Shown here one piece after another: positions 21,583-33,639 of a stretch of DNA of 64,000 bases. A program made the position numbers and the translations under genes. Position 1 is the stretch's first letter. Each line of letters begins with the position of its first letter. Source of the DNA: Rhizophagus irregularis (lineage: Eukaryota > Glomeromycota > Glomeromycetes > Glomerales > Glomeraceae); NCBI RefSeq assembly GCF_026210795.1, contig NC_089431.1:3906001-3970000 (forward strand), given 5' to 3'. The notes under the pieces were generated by a model. It worked only from the letters and a program-made list of their open reading frames with translations, made no database searches and had not been told where the DNA came from.

Positions 21583-23045
21583 TTAACCTTTTTTCATAAT
21601 TTGAAAGACTTCATATTCTTTTGCAAAGAACCTATCTTCAATTTTTCTGATTCGCTTTTTGTAAGAACGTTTGTTACTATAACTCTTATCGAGACCCTTT
21701 ATAGTAAGGTCATCACCATATTCACCAAATAATGGACCACAATCACGTAAATTAAATACAGCAAATTGTTCATTCTTCACATGACTCAAAATATGTTTTT
21801 CGATACTATCAACACTCTCAAAAGAGAAAATAAAACTATCATTAGTGACGCCATAACCACTCGATTGGATTATAACCTCCAAGAATTTCGTTACTATTCT
21901 TCACTTTAATGATCGATACAGTGCAAGATTTGCCATCACAGATCTCATGAAATTTACTAGGTGCAAAACCATCACGTGTTCCACGAAGTATTAATTTGAA
22001 TTCATATGAAGATGTCAACTTATCTGTAATACTTAATTTGTCAATCCATCTCGAGATTAATTCAGCATGTTTAAATGTAATGATATTTGAATCAACATTT
22101 ATTGATTTACGAGGTTTTGATTTAATAATTGACATGCTATCAGGATGTAAATTTAGTAAGGTTCTTAATACATCCACATACAATTCTTCAGGTAATATAT
22201 CCCTATAAGGAATTACTGTGTCTGAAATTTCCTTAGAAGTTAAATTATAGAATCTAATAAAAGGAATACAATGTTGTAAAGTATTCTTTAGTACATTGAA
22301 ATCATCTTTTGACAAACTTGCAGGATCAGAAGAAAGTTCAGGATTTTGAGCATGTCCCCATTTAAGAACATTTTTCCAAACTTGAACTTCACTCATTTGA
22401 AGATTTTTATTTTGAATGAGCGAAATCAAAATTTTTTCTGAAATTAAAGAGTAATTTGGCGAAATAAATATCTTGCCTGGTTCTTTGGATATTAAATCAA
22501 TACAATATTTTCGAAGTTCCAAGAAAGAATCATTTATGAAACTCGTTTGATAAATAAGATTAAAATTCTGCTCCATCCAATTTGCATTATTTTCAATCAA
22601 AGATAATTGTAAATATTCAACTAATTCTTGAAGACTAAGTTCATTGGCGGCAATCAAGATTTTAATTATATCTGAAGTATCATATTTTCCTATCGAAAGA
22701 CTTCCTCCGTAAATATATCTGAAATAAATTATAAAAAATCAAATAGTATTTATTATAATAAAATAATAATTTAATTCTTGCTTCCTACCTTAAGATTGCT
22801 TGAAAAATTTCCGGTAAAATATTTGGTAATTTAATATGTGCTAAAGTTCCATCATTCTTCTTTTTATTTGTTGATAAAATTCTTCGCAAATGAGAAGAAC
22901 GATAATTCAAAATAACCATATGAGCTCGAAATATTTTTACGTCTGGGTCATTACCAACTTCAATTGTAATATCATAATATTCATCATCGTTCAAAATTTC
23001 AAGTAAATTTTGCGATAATTTCGATAAAAATTTATTATCAATCAT
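21583..23045 (-). pseudogene. BTB-BACK-TLDc gene broken by a 14-bp deletion in TLDc
   Basis: Exon 1 at 23045-22789 (257 nt) and intron at 22788-22719 are normal. Exon 2 runs from 22718 but loses frame near 21862: after GGYNPIEW the reading frame runs into TAA at 21842, giving 377 aa. The remaining TLDc sequence (YGVTNDSFIFSFES to EVFQIMKKG) continues in another frame to 21583. Aligned with the gene at 13842, exactly 14 bp are missing between the TGG of IEW and the TAT of the next block. Adding 14 nt restores the same total length as that gene (1407 nt). The product would keep BTB, BACK and the first third of TLDc, so it could still be a BTB-BACK protein. A sequencing error is unlikely for a 14-bp non-homopolymer gap. 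Confidence 0.9.
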
Positions 23046-23107
23046 TTTAATTAATTTTTTCTTTCTATGAAAAAAAAACTTTACATAAGCTAATTATGTG
23101 ATTGGAT

Positions 23108-23138
23108 TATTTGTTTCTGAATCGGGAAATCAAGAATT
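23108..23138 (-). promoter_or_regulatory. conserved upstream element of the broken 21583-23045 gene
   Basis: TTTCTGAATCGGGAAATCAA GAATT is intact, but the CTTAAATATTT half is lost. About 63-93 bp upstream of the start. Partial loss of the element coincides with the frameshifted coding region. Confidence 0.45.
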
Positions 23139-23139
23139 A

Positions 23140-23762
23140 TAATATTAGCTCTGGTCGGAAATATTAAATTACTATAGTTGGAAAAAAAAAATTAGTGTGA
23201 TTTTAATAGTTACGTACGATGATTTCATATTCATTAATATTCATTGCGATATCATACAATTGGATGATTAAACAACAAGCTGGAAACACAATATCAGAAA
23301 AGCAATAATGTCGTCATTTATTGATACTTTACATTTAAATTATAATTTTACACGTATTCGATACATTGACCTGAAAGAAAAAAACACACGTTAGTATAAC
23401 GTTCGTTAAAGAAATTAAGATCGATAATGACCATAAAAATTGTCTCGCCCAAAAAAGAATTTTATACATACTGATTTAACTCCTTAGATTTATTACGGGT
23501 CTTTTTACTTATTGTGAATTTATTTTTAAAATTAAAAGAATCAAATGATTTAATTCATTTACTATATTATCGTATACTGTATTTTTCACCCGCCTCTCAA
23601 TGATTATATTCATAAAAAAAAATTTAATATTGAAATCATGTAAAAAGATGTCATGGTATGTTTTTTTTTATTTTTCTAAACGCTATTTTGTTTATAAATT
23701 CAATGATCCATAAAAAAATACAATTGAAATCCGATAAATTTATGACAAATTCTTGAGGATTG
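23140..23762. other. AT-rich intergenic DNA
   Basis: Upstream region of the broken TLDc gene and 3' flank of the 23763 gene; nothing else seen. Confidence 0.5.
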
Positions 23763-25239
23763 TTAAGAACCTATTTCTTTTATAATTTGAAAAACTTCAT
23801 ATTCCTCTACAGAAAACATATCTTCAGTTTTTCTTATTCGTTTTTTATAAGAACGTTTTCTACAAAAGCTCTTATCATAAAAATTATCTCCCCATATAGC
23901 AAGGTCATCACCATCTTCACCAAATAATGGACCACAATTAGGTACATAAAATATAGCAGATCGTTCATCTTTTACACGACTTAAAATATGGTTTTCAATA
24001 TTAAAAGAAAATATAAAGCTATCCTTGGTAATGCCATAAATACGTTCGTCATGTTTCCATTCAATTGGATTATATCCTCCAAGAATTTCGTTACTATTCT
24101 TCACTTTAATAACTGTTACAGTGCGAGATTGACCATCACAGATCTCATGGAATTTATTAGATACAAATCCATCACGAGATCCACGAAGTATTAATTTAAA
24201 TTTATATGAAGTATTCAGCTTATCTGTAATATTTAATTTTTCAATCCATTTCGAGATTAATTCAGCATGTTGAAACGTAATGATATTTGAATCGACATTT
24301 TTTATTTTACGAGGTTGTGATTTAACAAAAGATACGCTATCAGGTTGTAAATTTAAAAAGGTTCTTAATAAATCCACATATAATTCTTCGGGTAAAATTT
24401 CCCTGTAAGGTATCACTATATCTGAAATTTCTTTAGAAGTTAAATTATAAAATCTAATAAAAGGAATACAATGTTGCAAAGTATTCTTTAATACACTGAA
24501 ATCATCTTTTGACAAATTTGCAGGATCAGAAGAGATTTCAGGATTTTGAGCATGTCCCCATTTAAGAACATTTTTCCAAAGTTGAATTTCACTCATTTGA
24601 AGATTGTCACTTTGAATAAGAGTAATCAAAACTTTTTCTGAAATTGATGAGAAATTTAATGATTTGAAAATCTTGTCCGGTTCTTTGGATATTAAATCAG
24701 TGCAATATTTTTGAAGTTCCAAAAAATTATTTTTGAAACTCGTTTGATGAATAAAATTAAAATTTTGTTCTATCCAGCTCGCATTATTTTCAATCAAAGA
24801 GTTTTGTAAATATTTAACTAATTCTTGAAGATTAAGTTCATTGGCAGCAACTAAGATTTTAATAATATCTAAAGTACCATATTCTTCAAAAAGAAATTTT
24901 CCTCCATAAATATACCTAAATAAAAAAATTTTTTTAATAATCAAATTAATTAAAATAAGATAATAATTTAACAATTTCTAACCTTAAAATTGATTGAAAA
25001 ATTTCCGGTGAAATATTTGGTAATTTAATATGTATTAAAGCTTCATTATTTTTCTTTTTATTTGTTGATAAAATTCTTCGTAAATAAGAAGAACGATAGT
25101 TTAAAATAACCATATGAGCTCGAAATATTTTCACGTTAGGATCATTACCAACTTCAATTGTAATATCATAATATTCTTCATCATTCAAAATTTCAAGTAA
25201 ATTTTGGGATAATTCTGATAAAAATTTATTATAACCCAT
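23763..25239 (-). CDS. BTB-BACK-TLDc protein, cluster 2 gene E
   Basis: Exons 25239-24983 (257 nt) and 24915-23763, intron 67 bp (GTTAGA...TTTAG), 469 aa. BTB begins MGYNKFLSEL; exon 2 opens YIYGGKFLFEEYGTLDI. Compared with the 15748 gene, TLDc lacks four residues (FIFSFNIENHIL against FIFSFESVDSVEKHIL) and BACK lacks one (FKNNFLEL), both in frame. The linker is KSQPRKIKNVDSN. It ends EVFQIIKEIGS. It is the B-type partner of the broken A-type gene at 21583. Confidence 0.92.
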
Positions 25240-25317
25240 TATAATTAATTATATTTTCTTTTTTTTTTTATCGTTTTAGAAAAAGAAATTTTCAAAAGAA
25301 TTTATGATTGGATCAAC

Positions 25318-25353
25318 CTTATATATTTGTTTCTAAATTTGGAAAACAAGGAT
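25318..25353 (-). promoter_or_regulatory. conserved upstream element of the 23763-25239 gene
   Basis: CTTATATATTTGTTTCTAAA then TTTGGAAAACAAGGATT, about 79-114 bp upstream of the start. Confidence 0.5.
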
Positions 25354-25354
25354 T

Positions 25355-26640
25355 ATAAATCGTTACAAATCATTGTTTAATTCTGCAGATAGATTATTGA
25401 AAATTATGTGATTAGACCTTTGTCCAATGATTATTTTATTTACTATAAAAAAAAAATTGTAATTCCAAAAACTATAAAAAAAGTTTTGAAATAAATAATA
25501 GCAAATTGATAAAAATTTTCGCAAATATAAAGGAATATTAAAATTATAAAAGTTATTACTGATTAGATTTTTTATAAAAAAATTTGCCAAAATCTGGTTA
25601 AAACTGATTATTAAAATTGGAAAAAGTTGCTATTAGTCAGTAATGATTAATGAATATAGTTTATTTGAACTATCATACTATTCAATCGAATAAAAATCAT
25701 TTTATTCCCAAAGATGAATTGTTTTTAGTTAGTAAAAAAAAGAGCGAATATTTCATTAGTGATTTGTAATAAATAATTAATAATTAATTTAACAAAAATT
25801 TTTATCATTTACCAAGATATTTACTAAATTGCCAATGTGATCTATTAGTATTGTTCTATTTCAGTCAGTTTCTTTCATTTCAAAGCCACAAGAATAAACC
25901 TAAAATGGTAGAAAAAGAAGTGGCTTGATTAATAATATTCAAAGAAAAAAATAATATTGTTAGACGGATGATTGTCAAATGTTATTTACCAATAAAGTCA
26001 CAAGATCAAACCTAAAATGGTAAATCATTTTTCAATTTAATATAGTTTATTTAGATCAGTAAACTAATACTATTATAGTTTAAAATAAAATTAAAAAAAA
26101 TTGTTTAATATAAACAAGAGGTCACTTTCATGGGGGAGTTTGACATGCTTTAAAAAAAAAATGACTTCGTTTTATAAATATGCAGCTCTCCTTTATAAAT
26201 AAGCTTCGTTAAAATAAATAAATTTTTTAAATCTAGCTTTTTCTTAAATAAAATGAATAAACAAATGATGTTTTCCATTTATAATGAGTAAATTAAGTAT
26301 AGAGAAATGTCTTGTTATAAGTTAAAATAGTAAAATAGTAAAAATTTGAGGGGATTGCTAAACATTGCCTGGGGTCTTTTTCCAAATATGTCACATGATG
26401 TACAATATATGGATTAATCGGATTTTTTTCTTAGCTAATTTTTGATCGGCTAAACTTAAAATTTTATCACGAAAGATATTTTTTTAAAAAAAATTTGCAA
26501 ATATATGTATTCAAAATAATCTAATCTAATGAAATTTTATTTGCAAGTATTAAAATTTAAGTCACACATTTACGATTTTAAAGAAAAAAATCACTGTATT
26601 TTTAATGAAGTGATACAAATAAAAGAAACAATAGTAATAA
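25355..26640. other. AT-rich intergenic DNA
   Basis: No supported gene. A pair of similar blocks (AGCCACAAGAATAAACCTAA AATGG near 25882 and AAGTCACAAGATCAAACCTA AAATGG near 25995) indicates a local duplication of about 110 bp. Confidence 0.5.
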
Positions 26641-26689
26641 ATAAAAAGATAAGTAAATTACAATGATCAAGAAGAAAGATGCTAATAAA

Positions 26690-26950
26690 AAATGAAATAA
26701 TAATGGAGTAATGGAAAGTAATAGAAGATGAAAGGGAGTAAAAAAGAGTAGTGAGAAGTGATAGGAAACAAAAAGGAGAAATATGGTATGATAGATGAAG
26801 AGGAGTGATAGGAAACGAAAAGGAGTGATGAGAAGATGAAGAGGAGTAATGGGAAGATGAAGAGAAGTGATGGAAAGATGTAGAGGAGTGATGGGATACG
26901 AAAAGGAATGATAGGAGACGAAAAGGAGTGATGGAAAGATGAAGAGGTAT
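26690..26950. repeat. purine-rich minisatellite
   Basis: Degenerate tandem array on the + strand, unit about 15-21 bp, of the form GGAGTGATRGGAARATGAAG / GGAAACGAAAA. Almost free of C and low in T for about 260 bp. Confidence 0.8.
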
Positions 26951-27749
26951 TATTTAATTAATTATGATTATTAATAAATTATTAGTAATATATTATGTAT
27001 AAAAAAATAAAACAAAAATTATATGTTCATAATTCATTATTATTTAATAAAAATAAATAAACAAATGTGTTTCCGTAAATATTGATTTACCAATTTTGAG
27101 AAATTAAGCTAAATTGGATGGTGAAAATTCTAGTGATATACTGCAGTTTTATTTAAATAAAATAATAAATGTTTTGTTTGTAATAAATAAACGATTAATA
27201 TGCTATGGTACAATTATTAATTATTAAATTAAATTAATATTAATGTTTTTTACTATTTTTTTTATTTAATATGATTAAAAAAAAAAGTATTTTTAATTAA
27301 AACACTATTTAAATATTTAAATATTAATTTATTATTAATGGGTGTAAATTATTTATTTTGCAATCAAAAAAATGAACAGCCAGATTGACATGTTACGGCA
27401 AAATTGTATTTTTTTAAATGTTATTGTTATTAAATTAATTATAATATATTTTACTTATACATATAATTATTAATAAATTAAGATTTAGGAGAGAAATAAA
27501 ATTTTTACTTTACAAATAAAGGTTGTTTACATAACTGTAGATTTACTATATTTTTTTTCTAATTATTGTTATTTATTAATAATATAATCAAATTTCAGAA
27601 AAACTAAATTATACCAGCTCAAAATAGCAAGGTCAAATGAGTTAGTTATATTTATTTTTTACCAGGAAGCAAAAAAAGTATTTTTTTTTTATAACTGGGA
27701 ACTAACTATTACTAATTAATATTAATAAATGTCAGTTACCGAACATAAA

Positions 27750-28040
27750 GAAAGGGCAAAGTCCGATCTATTGTTGAAAAAAAACTAAAAAAATAAAAAA
27801 ATTTCTAATGAAAAAAAAAATCTGATCTGTTGTTAAAAAAATTTCAAAAAAAAAAATCCTAAAAAAATTTCTAAACGGTCTATCATTAAAAAAAAATAAT
27901 AAATGAAAATTACTAAACGATTCTGTTGTTAAAAAAAAAAATAAAAAATTAACTAACGATTTATCTATTAAAAATAAAAAAAAAGTTACTAAATGATCTA
28001 TTAAAAAATAATTAAATGATCTATTGTTAAAAAAAAATCT
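27750..28040. repeat. degenerate A-rich tandem array
   Basis: Five or more diverged units built on GATCTATTGTTRAAAAAAAA followed by AAAATTTCTAAA, spacing about 50-60 bp. It runs directly into the 72-bp array. Confidence 0.6.
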
Positions 28041-28800
28041 CCATTTTATATTAAAATAGTGCGCTTCGCACTTTTTTCTATTAAAATATTAATTAAATGG
28101 TGCGAAACTCACCATTTATTTATTAAAATTGTTCGTTTCGCACTTTTTTCTATTAAAGTATTAATAAAATGGTGCGAAACTCACCTTTATTTATTAAAAT
28201 TGTTTGTTTCGCACTTTTTTCTATTAAAATGTTGATAAAATGGTGCGAAACTCACCATTTATTTGTTAAAATGGTGTTCGCACTTTTTCCTATTAAAATA
28301 TTAATTAAATTGTGCGAAACTCACCATTTATTTATTAAAATTGTTCGTTTCACACTTTTTTCTATTAAAATATTAATTAAATTGTGCGAAACTCACCATT
28401 TATTTGTTAAAATGGTGTTCGCACTTTTTCCTATTGAAGTATTAATTAAATGGTGCGAAACTCACCATTTATTTATTAAAATTGTTCGTTTCGCACTTTT
28501 TTCTATTAAAGTATTAATAAAATGATGCGAAACTCTCCATTTTTTGTTAAATGGTGCGTTTCGCAATTTTTTCTACTAAAATGTTAATAAAATGGTGCGA
28601 AACTCTCCATTTTATATTAAAATAGTACGTTTCGCACTTTTTTCTATTAAAATATTAATTAAATGGTGCGAAACTCACCATTTATTTATTAAAATGGTGC
28701 GTTTCGCACTTTTTCCTATTAAATTATTAATAAAATGGTGCAAAACTCACCATTTATTTGTTAAAATGGTGCGAAACTCTCCATTTTATTTATTAAAATA
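28040..28800. repeat. ~72-bp tandem repeat with built-in inverted motif
   Basis: About ten units of the form GTTTCGCACTTTTTTCTATT AAAATATTAATTAAATG GTGCGAAACTCACCATTTATT. GTGCGAAAC starts recur every 69-73 bp. GTTTCGCAC and GTGCGAAAC are exact inverted complements, so each unit can fold, as can any two units. Some units lack 3 bp (GGTGTTCGCAC) and one lacks one base near 28181. Open frames across it are a by-product of the near-72-bp period. Confidence 0.9.
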
Positions 28801-28809
28801 TATGTGAGT

Positions 28810-30940
28810 TATCCCCAAATTGACCGATCTACGCAAACTCAATTTATGGGTTTAAAAAGTAATCTTATATAAACTCTATGCAAACCCATTTGTGAGCTAT
28901 ATCAGTATTATTTGGGGGCCTTGCGGAACCTTAACTAAAAACAAATTTTTAATTAAATAGAGAAAATTTAGAAATTATTTTTTTAAAAAAATGTCACGTG
29001 ATGATCTCTATTATGTTCGTTGACCGTAAAAGTTCAAAAATTTTATTGATCAGCAAAAGTAATTTTTTTTAAAAAACCTACTATTTGATGGCTCAAATTA
29101 ATACACAATGAAATTGCCACAGAAAAGCCCAAATCGCAATTTTACTCTAATGATTACACTATTCAATTCATATTCAGTTTCTTTAATATTAATATTAATA
29201 TAAACTAAACTTAAATATATATTTAAATTAAATATAATAATTAATATAATTCTTCCGGAAGAAAATTTGATGAAAATCTTACCCATAATCTGATAATGAA
29301 CAAGGTAACCTCGGACGATCATTTTTTAAAAAATTTACCCAAGAATCTGGAACCAAAAATGATCAGCATAATTAAATTCCAGATTTATATAGATTGACAT
29401 TTCAATTTCCAAATTTATTTTGATGAATTTTGCATAAATATTATAAAATTAGTCATCGGTAAATATGCTGATCTACAAATTTTTCCAAATCCCATTAGTC
29501 ACCAGGTGATCTGCCATCTCTTTAATTCGTAAAAAAAAATACAGGCCTCTTCAGTATCAGTATCAGAATCTGAATCTGAATATAATAATGAATGGTCATT
29601 TAGGTCGCACAAATTTCTAAAAAGGTGATTTTTTTTGGAAAAAGGAAATTGTTTATTTGTTTATTACATTAAAGAATAAAGATGATAAAAAATATATAAA
29701 ATTTCATTTTTTAATGTAACACAAATCTCTTGGCGGACCATTCTTAATTATATTATGTTAAACAGTTTAACTAGTGTTGTGACTGTTGCGTGTAAAAATA
29801 TAAACAAAATTACTGCGGAATATGATTCTTGTTAAAAAAACTCAAATTACTTATTTAATAGATATTATTCTTTTAAGCAATTTGCGTAAATATTTATCGA
29901 TATTACTGATATAATTCTTGAAATTGATAATTAGAGACACCGTATTACTAATCTATTAATATACTTTTATTCTAGTCGTTCTATAGTAAAAAAAAGCTTA
30001 GGGCTACTGTATAAGTCGCAAAAATTAATGTATTGTTAATAACGAATAACAACGACCTTATATTTCGTGTGCAGTATTTCATTAGAATACAGTATAGTAA
30101 CAAGGGAGCAAATATTATAATTAGAAAATTTTAATGCATTATTCAATGAGAGACTTATTAATTAATGATTTAGTATATAAAATGAGAATAAAATAAGTTT
30201 AGACTGTTTATCTTGAAAGAACCAGAATATAAGAATTATAGAAACGAATTAATAATTTCTTTTATAAACAGTTTTAATAAAGATTTTTATCGGAAAAAAT
30301 AAGGCCAGCCAAGTGATGGTTCATAATTACTGATGTTAAATATGGTAATACTTTTCATTTTTGACGTGATTTAAATATTTTCTCAACATATTCATTAGAA
30401 TATACCCATAATTGTTGCGATACAATGATAGATTTCATGAAATTTATTAATGTAAACTCATTGAGAGATTTATAATCCAAATTTCAAGTAGATTTTTAAT
30501 ACAACTGACGTATTTTTTGTTTTTAATTAAACATCAATAATGTGACCAAACAATTAGTTGGTGTTGACTTGACTGAAATCAAATGTTAAAAATTTTTTCA
30601 ACATTTATTATATTAGTTTTAGCTATTTGTTACAATTATTAAAAGGTTTAAATGAACTTTATTTAATTGAAGTTAACATTAATTTTTTTATACAATTACG
30701 ATTTGTCTCATTTGAATTTAATCAAAAGAAATCTTGATAAATTTTTATTATTCTTTGATCATGTTATTAAAACATTTGCGAATATTAAAAATTGAATAAC
30801 CATATAAGATGAGAAATTAAATAAAATTTATTTTAATCTATAATTATATTTAGCAAAAATGAAAAAATCGTTAGTATTTGTTGCTGACTTAGCCAAGTCT
30901 TTTAAAAACTTGTTGTTACCTCGTCACCAACGTTGAGGGA
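28810..30940. other. AT-rich intergenic DNA with one coding-like scrap
   Basis: No full gene. At about 29545-29630 the + strand reads SSVSVSESESEYNNEWSF then a basic end and TGA, with TCAGTATCAGTATCAGAATC microsatellite character. It may be the last exon of a lost gene. Otherwise AT-rich. Confidence 0.45.
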
Positions 30941-30944
30941 CAAC

Positions 30945-31240
30945 AGCTTTCATCAGGGAGGGAAGAGAAGGAAGAGCGAGAGGGTAAAGGACGAGGGAAT
31001 GGGAAGGAAAAGGGAAGGAGGGAGGGAAAGGCGGATGAGAGAGGGAAAAGAGGAAGGGGAAGGAGAAGAGGAAAAGGAAAGAGAAAGAGGGAAAGGGAAA
31101 GAATGAGGAATAAGGGAAAGGGAAAGAGGAAAGCGAGATGGGAAAGAAAAAAAAAGGAAAAAGGAAAGAGAGAGGGGAGAAGGGAAATAGAGAGGGAATA
31201 AGGAAAAGGGAAAGGAAGGAGGATAAACAAGAGCAAGGGA
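30945..31240. repeat. GA-rich tract
   Basis: About 300 bp of the + strand made almost only of G and A (GGGAAAGG, GAGAGGG, GGAAGGAG words), followed by an A/C-rich stretch with CACCCACCCACCAACCC (31250-31300). Frames through it are low-complexity artefacts. Confidence 0.9.
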
Positions 31241-31299
31241 ATACACAAATACACCCACCCACCAACCCATACACAAACCTACACTCTCAACCTACATAC

Positions 31300-31978
31300 C
31301 TAAAAGAAAATGTAAAAAAAGGAACCGAAGAGAAGACCTAATAAGAAGACCTAAAGAAAGAGAGAGGCATATCGAGTGAAGGTATTTTTGGTTTACTAGT
31401 TTCACCTAATGAGTTACTTATCAAAGAATTATTCAATATTCAAGATTGATTATTTAATCAAAAAATAAAGGAAGACTTAGAAGGTAGAACAGAGACATAT
31501 ACTCATGACAAAACTCACATTAAGATTATGTAATTTGCACGAGTAATTTTTTTTGACGAGTAGTTTTTGATTTTATAGATCATCAAGTTGGTTTACATTT
31601 ATATTCAGATTTTCAGAAATTTTACGGCTACATTAGATTCATTACATTTCATGTTTTTTATTAATAAAAATAACTCAGATCTATCAAATTAAAACTATTC
31701 AGATACGTTGGTTATTTACTTTATTACAATTCTGTTAAAACCAATCAGTTAAGTCGACGCCAAACTGCATCAATATTTGTTCTTTATACTGCGTTAATAA
31801 TGTATTATTACCATATCAAAATGGTGTGAAAAGTATATATGAATTAAAAAAAACGTATATCAGATTACAGTATGAATATTGAAAATCAAGTTTTTATTTA
31901 AATAAATAATAATCCATTTAAACTCTAAAAAATATATGAATCAAAAATAAAAAAAAAAATTTTTAGCGAGAAAAAAAA
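31300..31978. other. AT-rich intergenic DNA
   Basis: 3' flank of the divergent TLDc gene. A short direct repeat AGAAGACCTAATAAGAAGACCTAA is at 31331-31354. No gene seen. Confidence 0.5.
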
Positions 31979-33590
31979 TTAAATTCTTGTAACTTGAAAT
32001 ACTTCATATTCATCTACGGAAAATTTTTCCATAACCTTCCTGATCGGTCTTTCATAAGAAGATATTATACAACAACAATTACTATAAAAGTTTCCACGCA
32101 TCACAAGGTCACTTTTGCCAAATGACGGGCCGCGATTAGAGTCATTAGATATGGCATAATTCCCTTTCCTAACACGACTTAATATATAATTTTTGATACT
32201 ATGATTATTTTCAAAAGAGAATATAAAACTATCAGAAGTATGGCCATAACTACTATTAGATTTCCATTCAAGTGGATTATACCCTCCAAGAATTTCGCTA
32301 CTGTCCTTCACTTTAATAACAGTTACGGTGCTAGACTGATAATCACAAATGTTATGAAATATATTACGATCAAATCCATCACGAGACCCACGATGGATCA
32401 ATTTGAATTCATACGAAGCGTTAACAGCTAATCTATTAATCCATTTCGAGATTAATCTTGCATGTTCTATTGTAATAATGTTCGAATTAATATGTATAGT
32501 ATTGGTTGAACTGGCCTCATTGACTCTAATACTTGTTGGCCTGGTTTCATTAAATATCTGTGGTTTAATACTTGGAATGGTTCTAGCATTTGTTGACTCG
32601 GTTTCAATCTTTTCAGATGTCTGAGCTTCGGGTTTAATCTCCTTAGTTTCCTCTGGCTCTGACTGATCGGTTGGCTTATAATCATGATCCAAAAAAAGTT
32701 TTAACAAATCCATAAATAATTTCTCGGGCATAATTTTTCTATAGGGAAATACATTTTCTAAAAATTCTTTTGAAGTTAAATTATAGAACCTAATAAAAGG
32801 AATACATTGTTGCAAAGTATTTTTTAATACGCTAAAATCATCTGAAGAAAAGCTTGAAGAATCTGAGGGAAGTCCTGGATTTTGATCGAGTCCCCATTTA
32901 AGAACATGTTTCCAAATCTGAACTTCATTTATTTTTAGGTTATCATTTTGAATAAGCGAGATCAAAATTTTTTCCGGAATTGAAGAAAAATCAATTGATT
33001 TGAATATCTTATCTGGTTTCTCGGTAATAAGATAATTACAATAATTTTGAAGTTCTAACAAAGAATCATTTTCAAAGCTTGTTTTATAAATCATATTAAA
33101 ATTATTTTTCATCCAGGTTGAATTATTTTTAATCAAAAAAAATTGTAAATGATTAACTAATTCTTGAAGGTCAAGTTCGCTAGCGGCAACCAGAGTTTTA
33201 ATGACATCTGTAACATCATATCCTTCAAAAGAAAGCCTCCCTCCATAAATATACCTAAGAAAAAAAAAAATATATTTTTTTAATCATAAAAAATTAAAAA
33301 TATGATAATTTATAATTTAAATTTTTTTCTTACCTTAATATTATTTGAAAAATATCCGGTAAAATATTTGGTAATTTAATATGTGTTAAGGTTCCATCTT
33401 TTTCTTTTTTATTCATTGATAAAATGTTTCGTAAATAAGGTGAACGATAATTTAATATATTTCTATGAGCACAAAATATTTTTACGCAAGGGTCACTACC
33501 AACTTCAATTGTAACATCGTAATATTCATCATCTTCTAAAATTTCAAGTAAATTTTGTGATAATTTTGGCAAAAACTTATTATCATCCAT
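31979..33590 (-). CDS. divergent BTB-BACK-TLDc protein with long linker
   Basis: Exons 33590-33334 (257 nt) and 33254-31979, intron 79 bp (GTAAGA...CTTAG), 510 aa. BTB begins MDDNKFLPKLSQN and has cysteine-containing CVKIFCAHRNILNYRS. BACK (IWKHVLKWG, IPFIRFYNLTSKEF) is recognisable but diverged. Between BACK and TLDc lies a ~60-residue hydrophilic linker rich in Glu, Thr and Ser (about residues 275-340) in place of the short Lys/Pro linker of the other seven genes. TLDc follows (LIHRGSRDGFDRNIF, GGYNPLEWKSN, DEYEVFQVTRI). It lacks the upstream motif common to the other seven. Relics at 39752, 47755 and 53640 resemble this sub-type. Confidence 0.93.
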
Positions 33591-33639
33591 TAAAACAAAT
33601 TTTTTTTTTTTTTAAAAAAAAAAAGTGTAAGAAAATTTT

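Noticed and set aside
28169-28807. 118- and 71-codon frames in the 72-bp array
   Set aside because: They follow from a repeat period close to a multiple of three; no start context, and a frame break occurs in an early unit.
30916-31341. Three overlapping Ser/Pro/Phe-rich minus frames and one Lys/Arg/Glu plus frame
   Set aside because: All are readings of the GA-rich tract; several frames are open at once.
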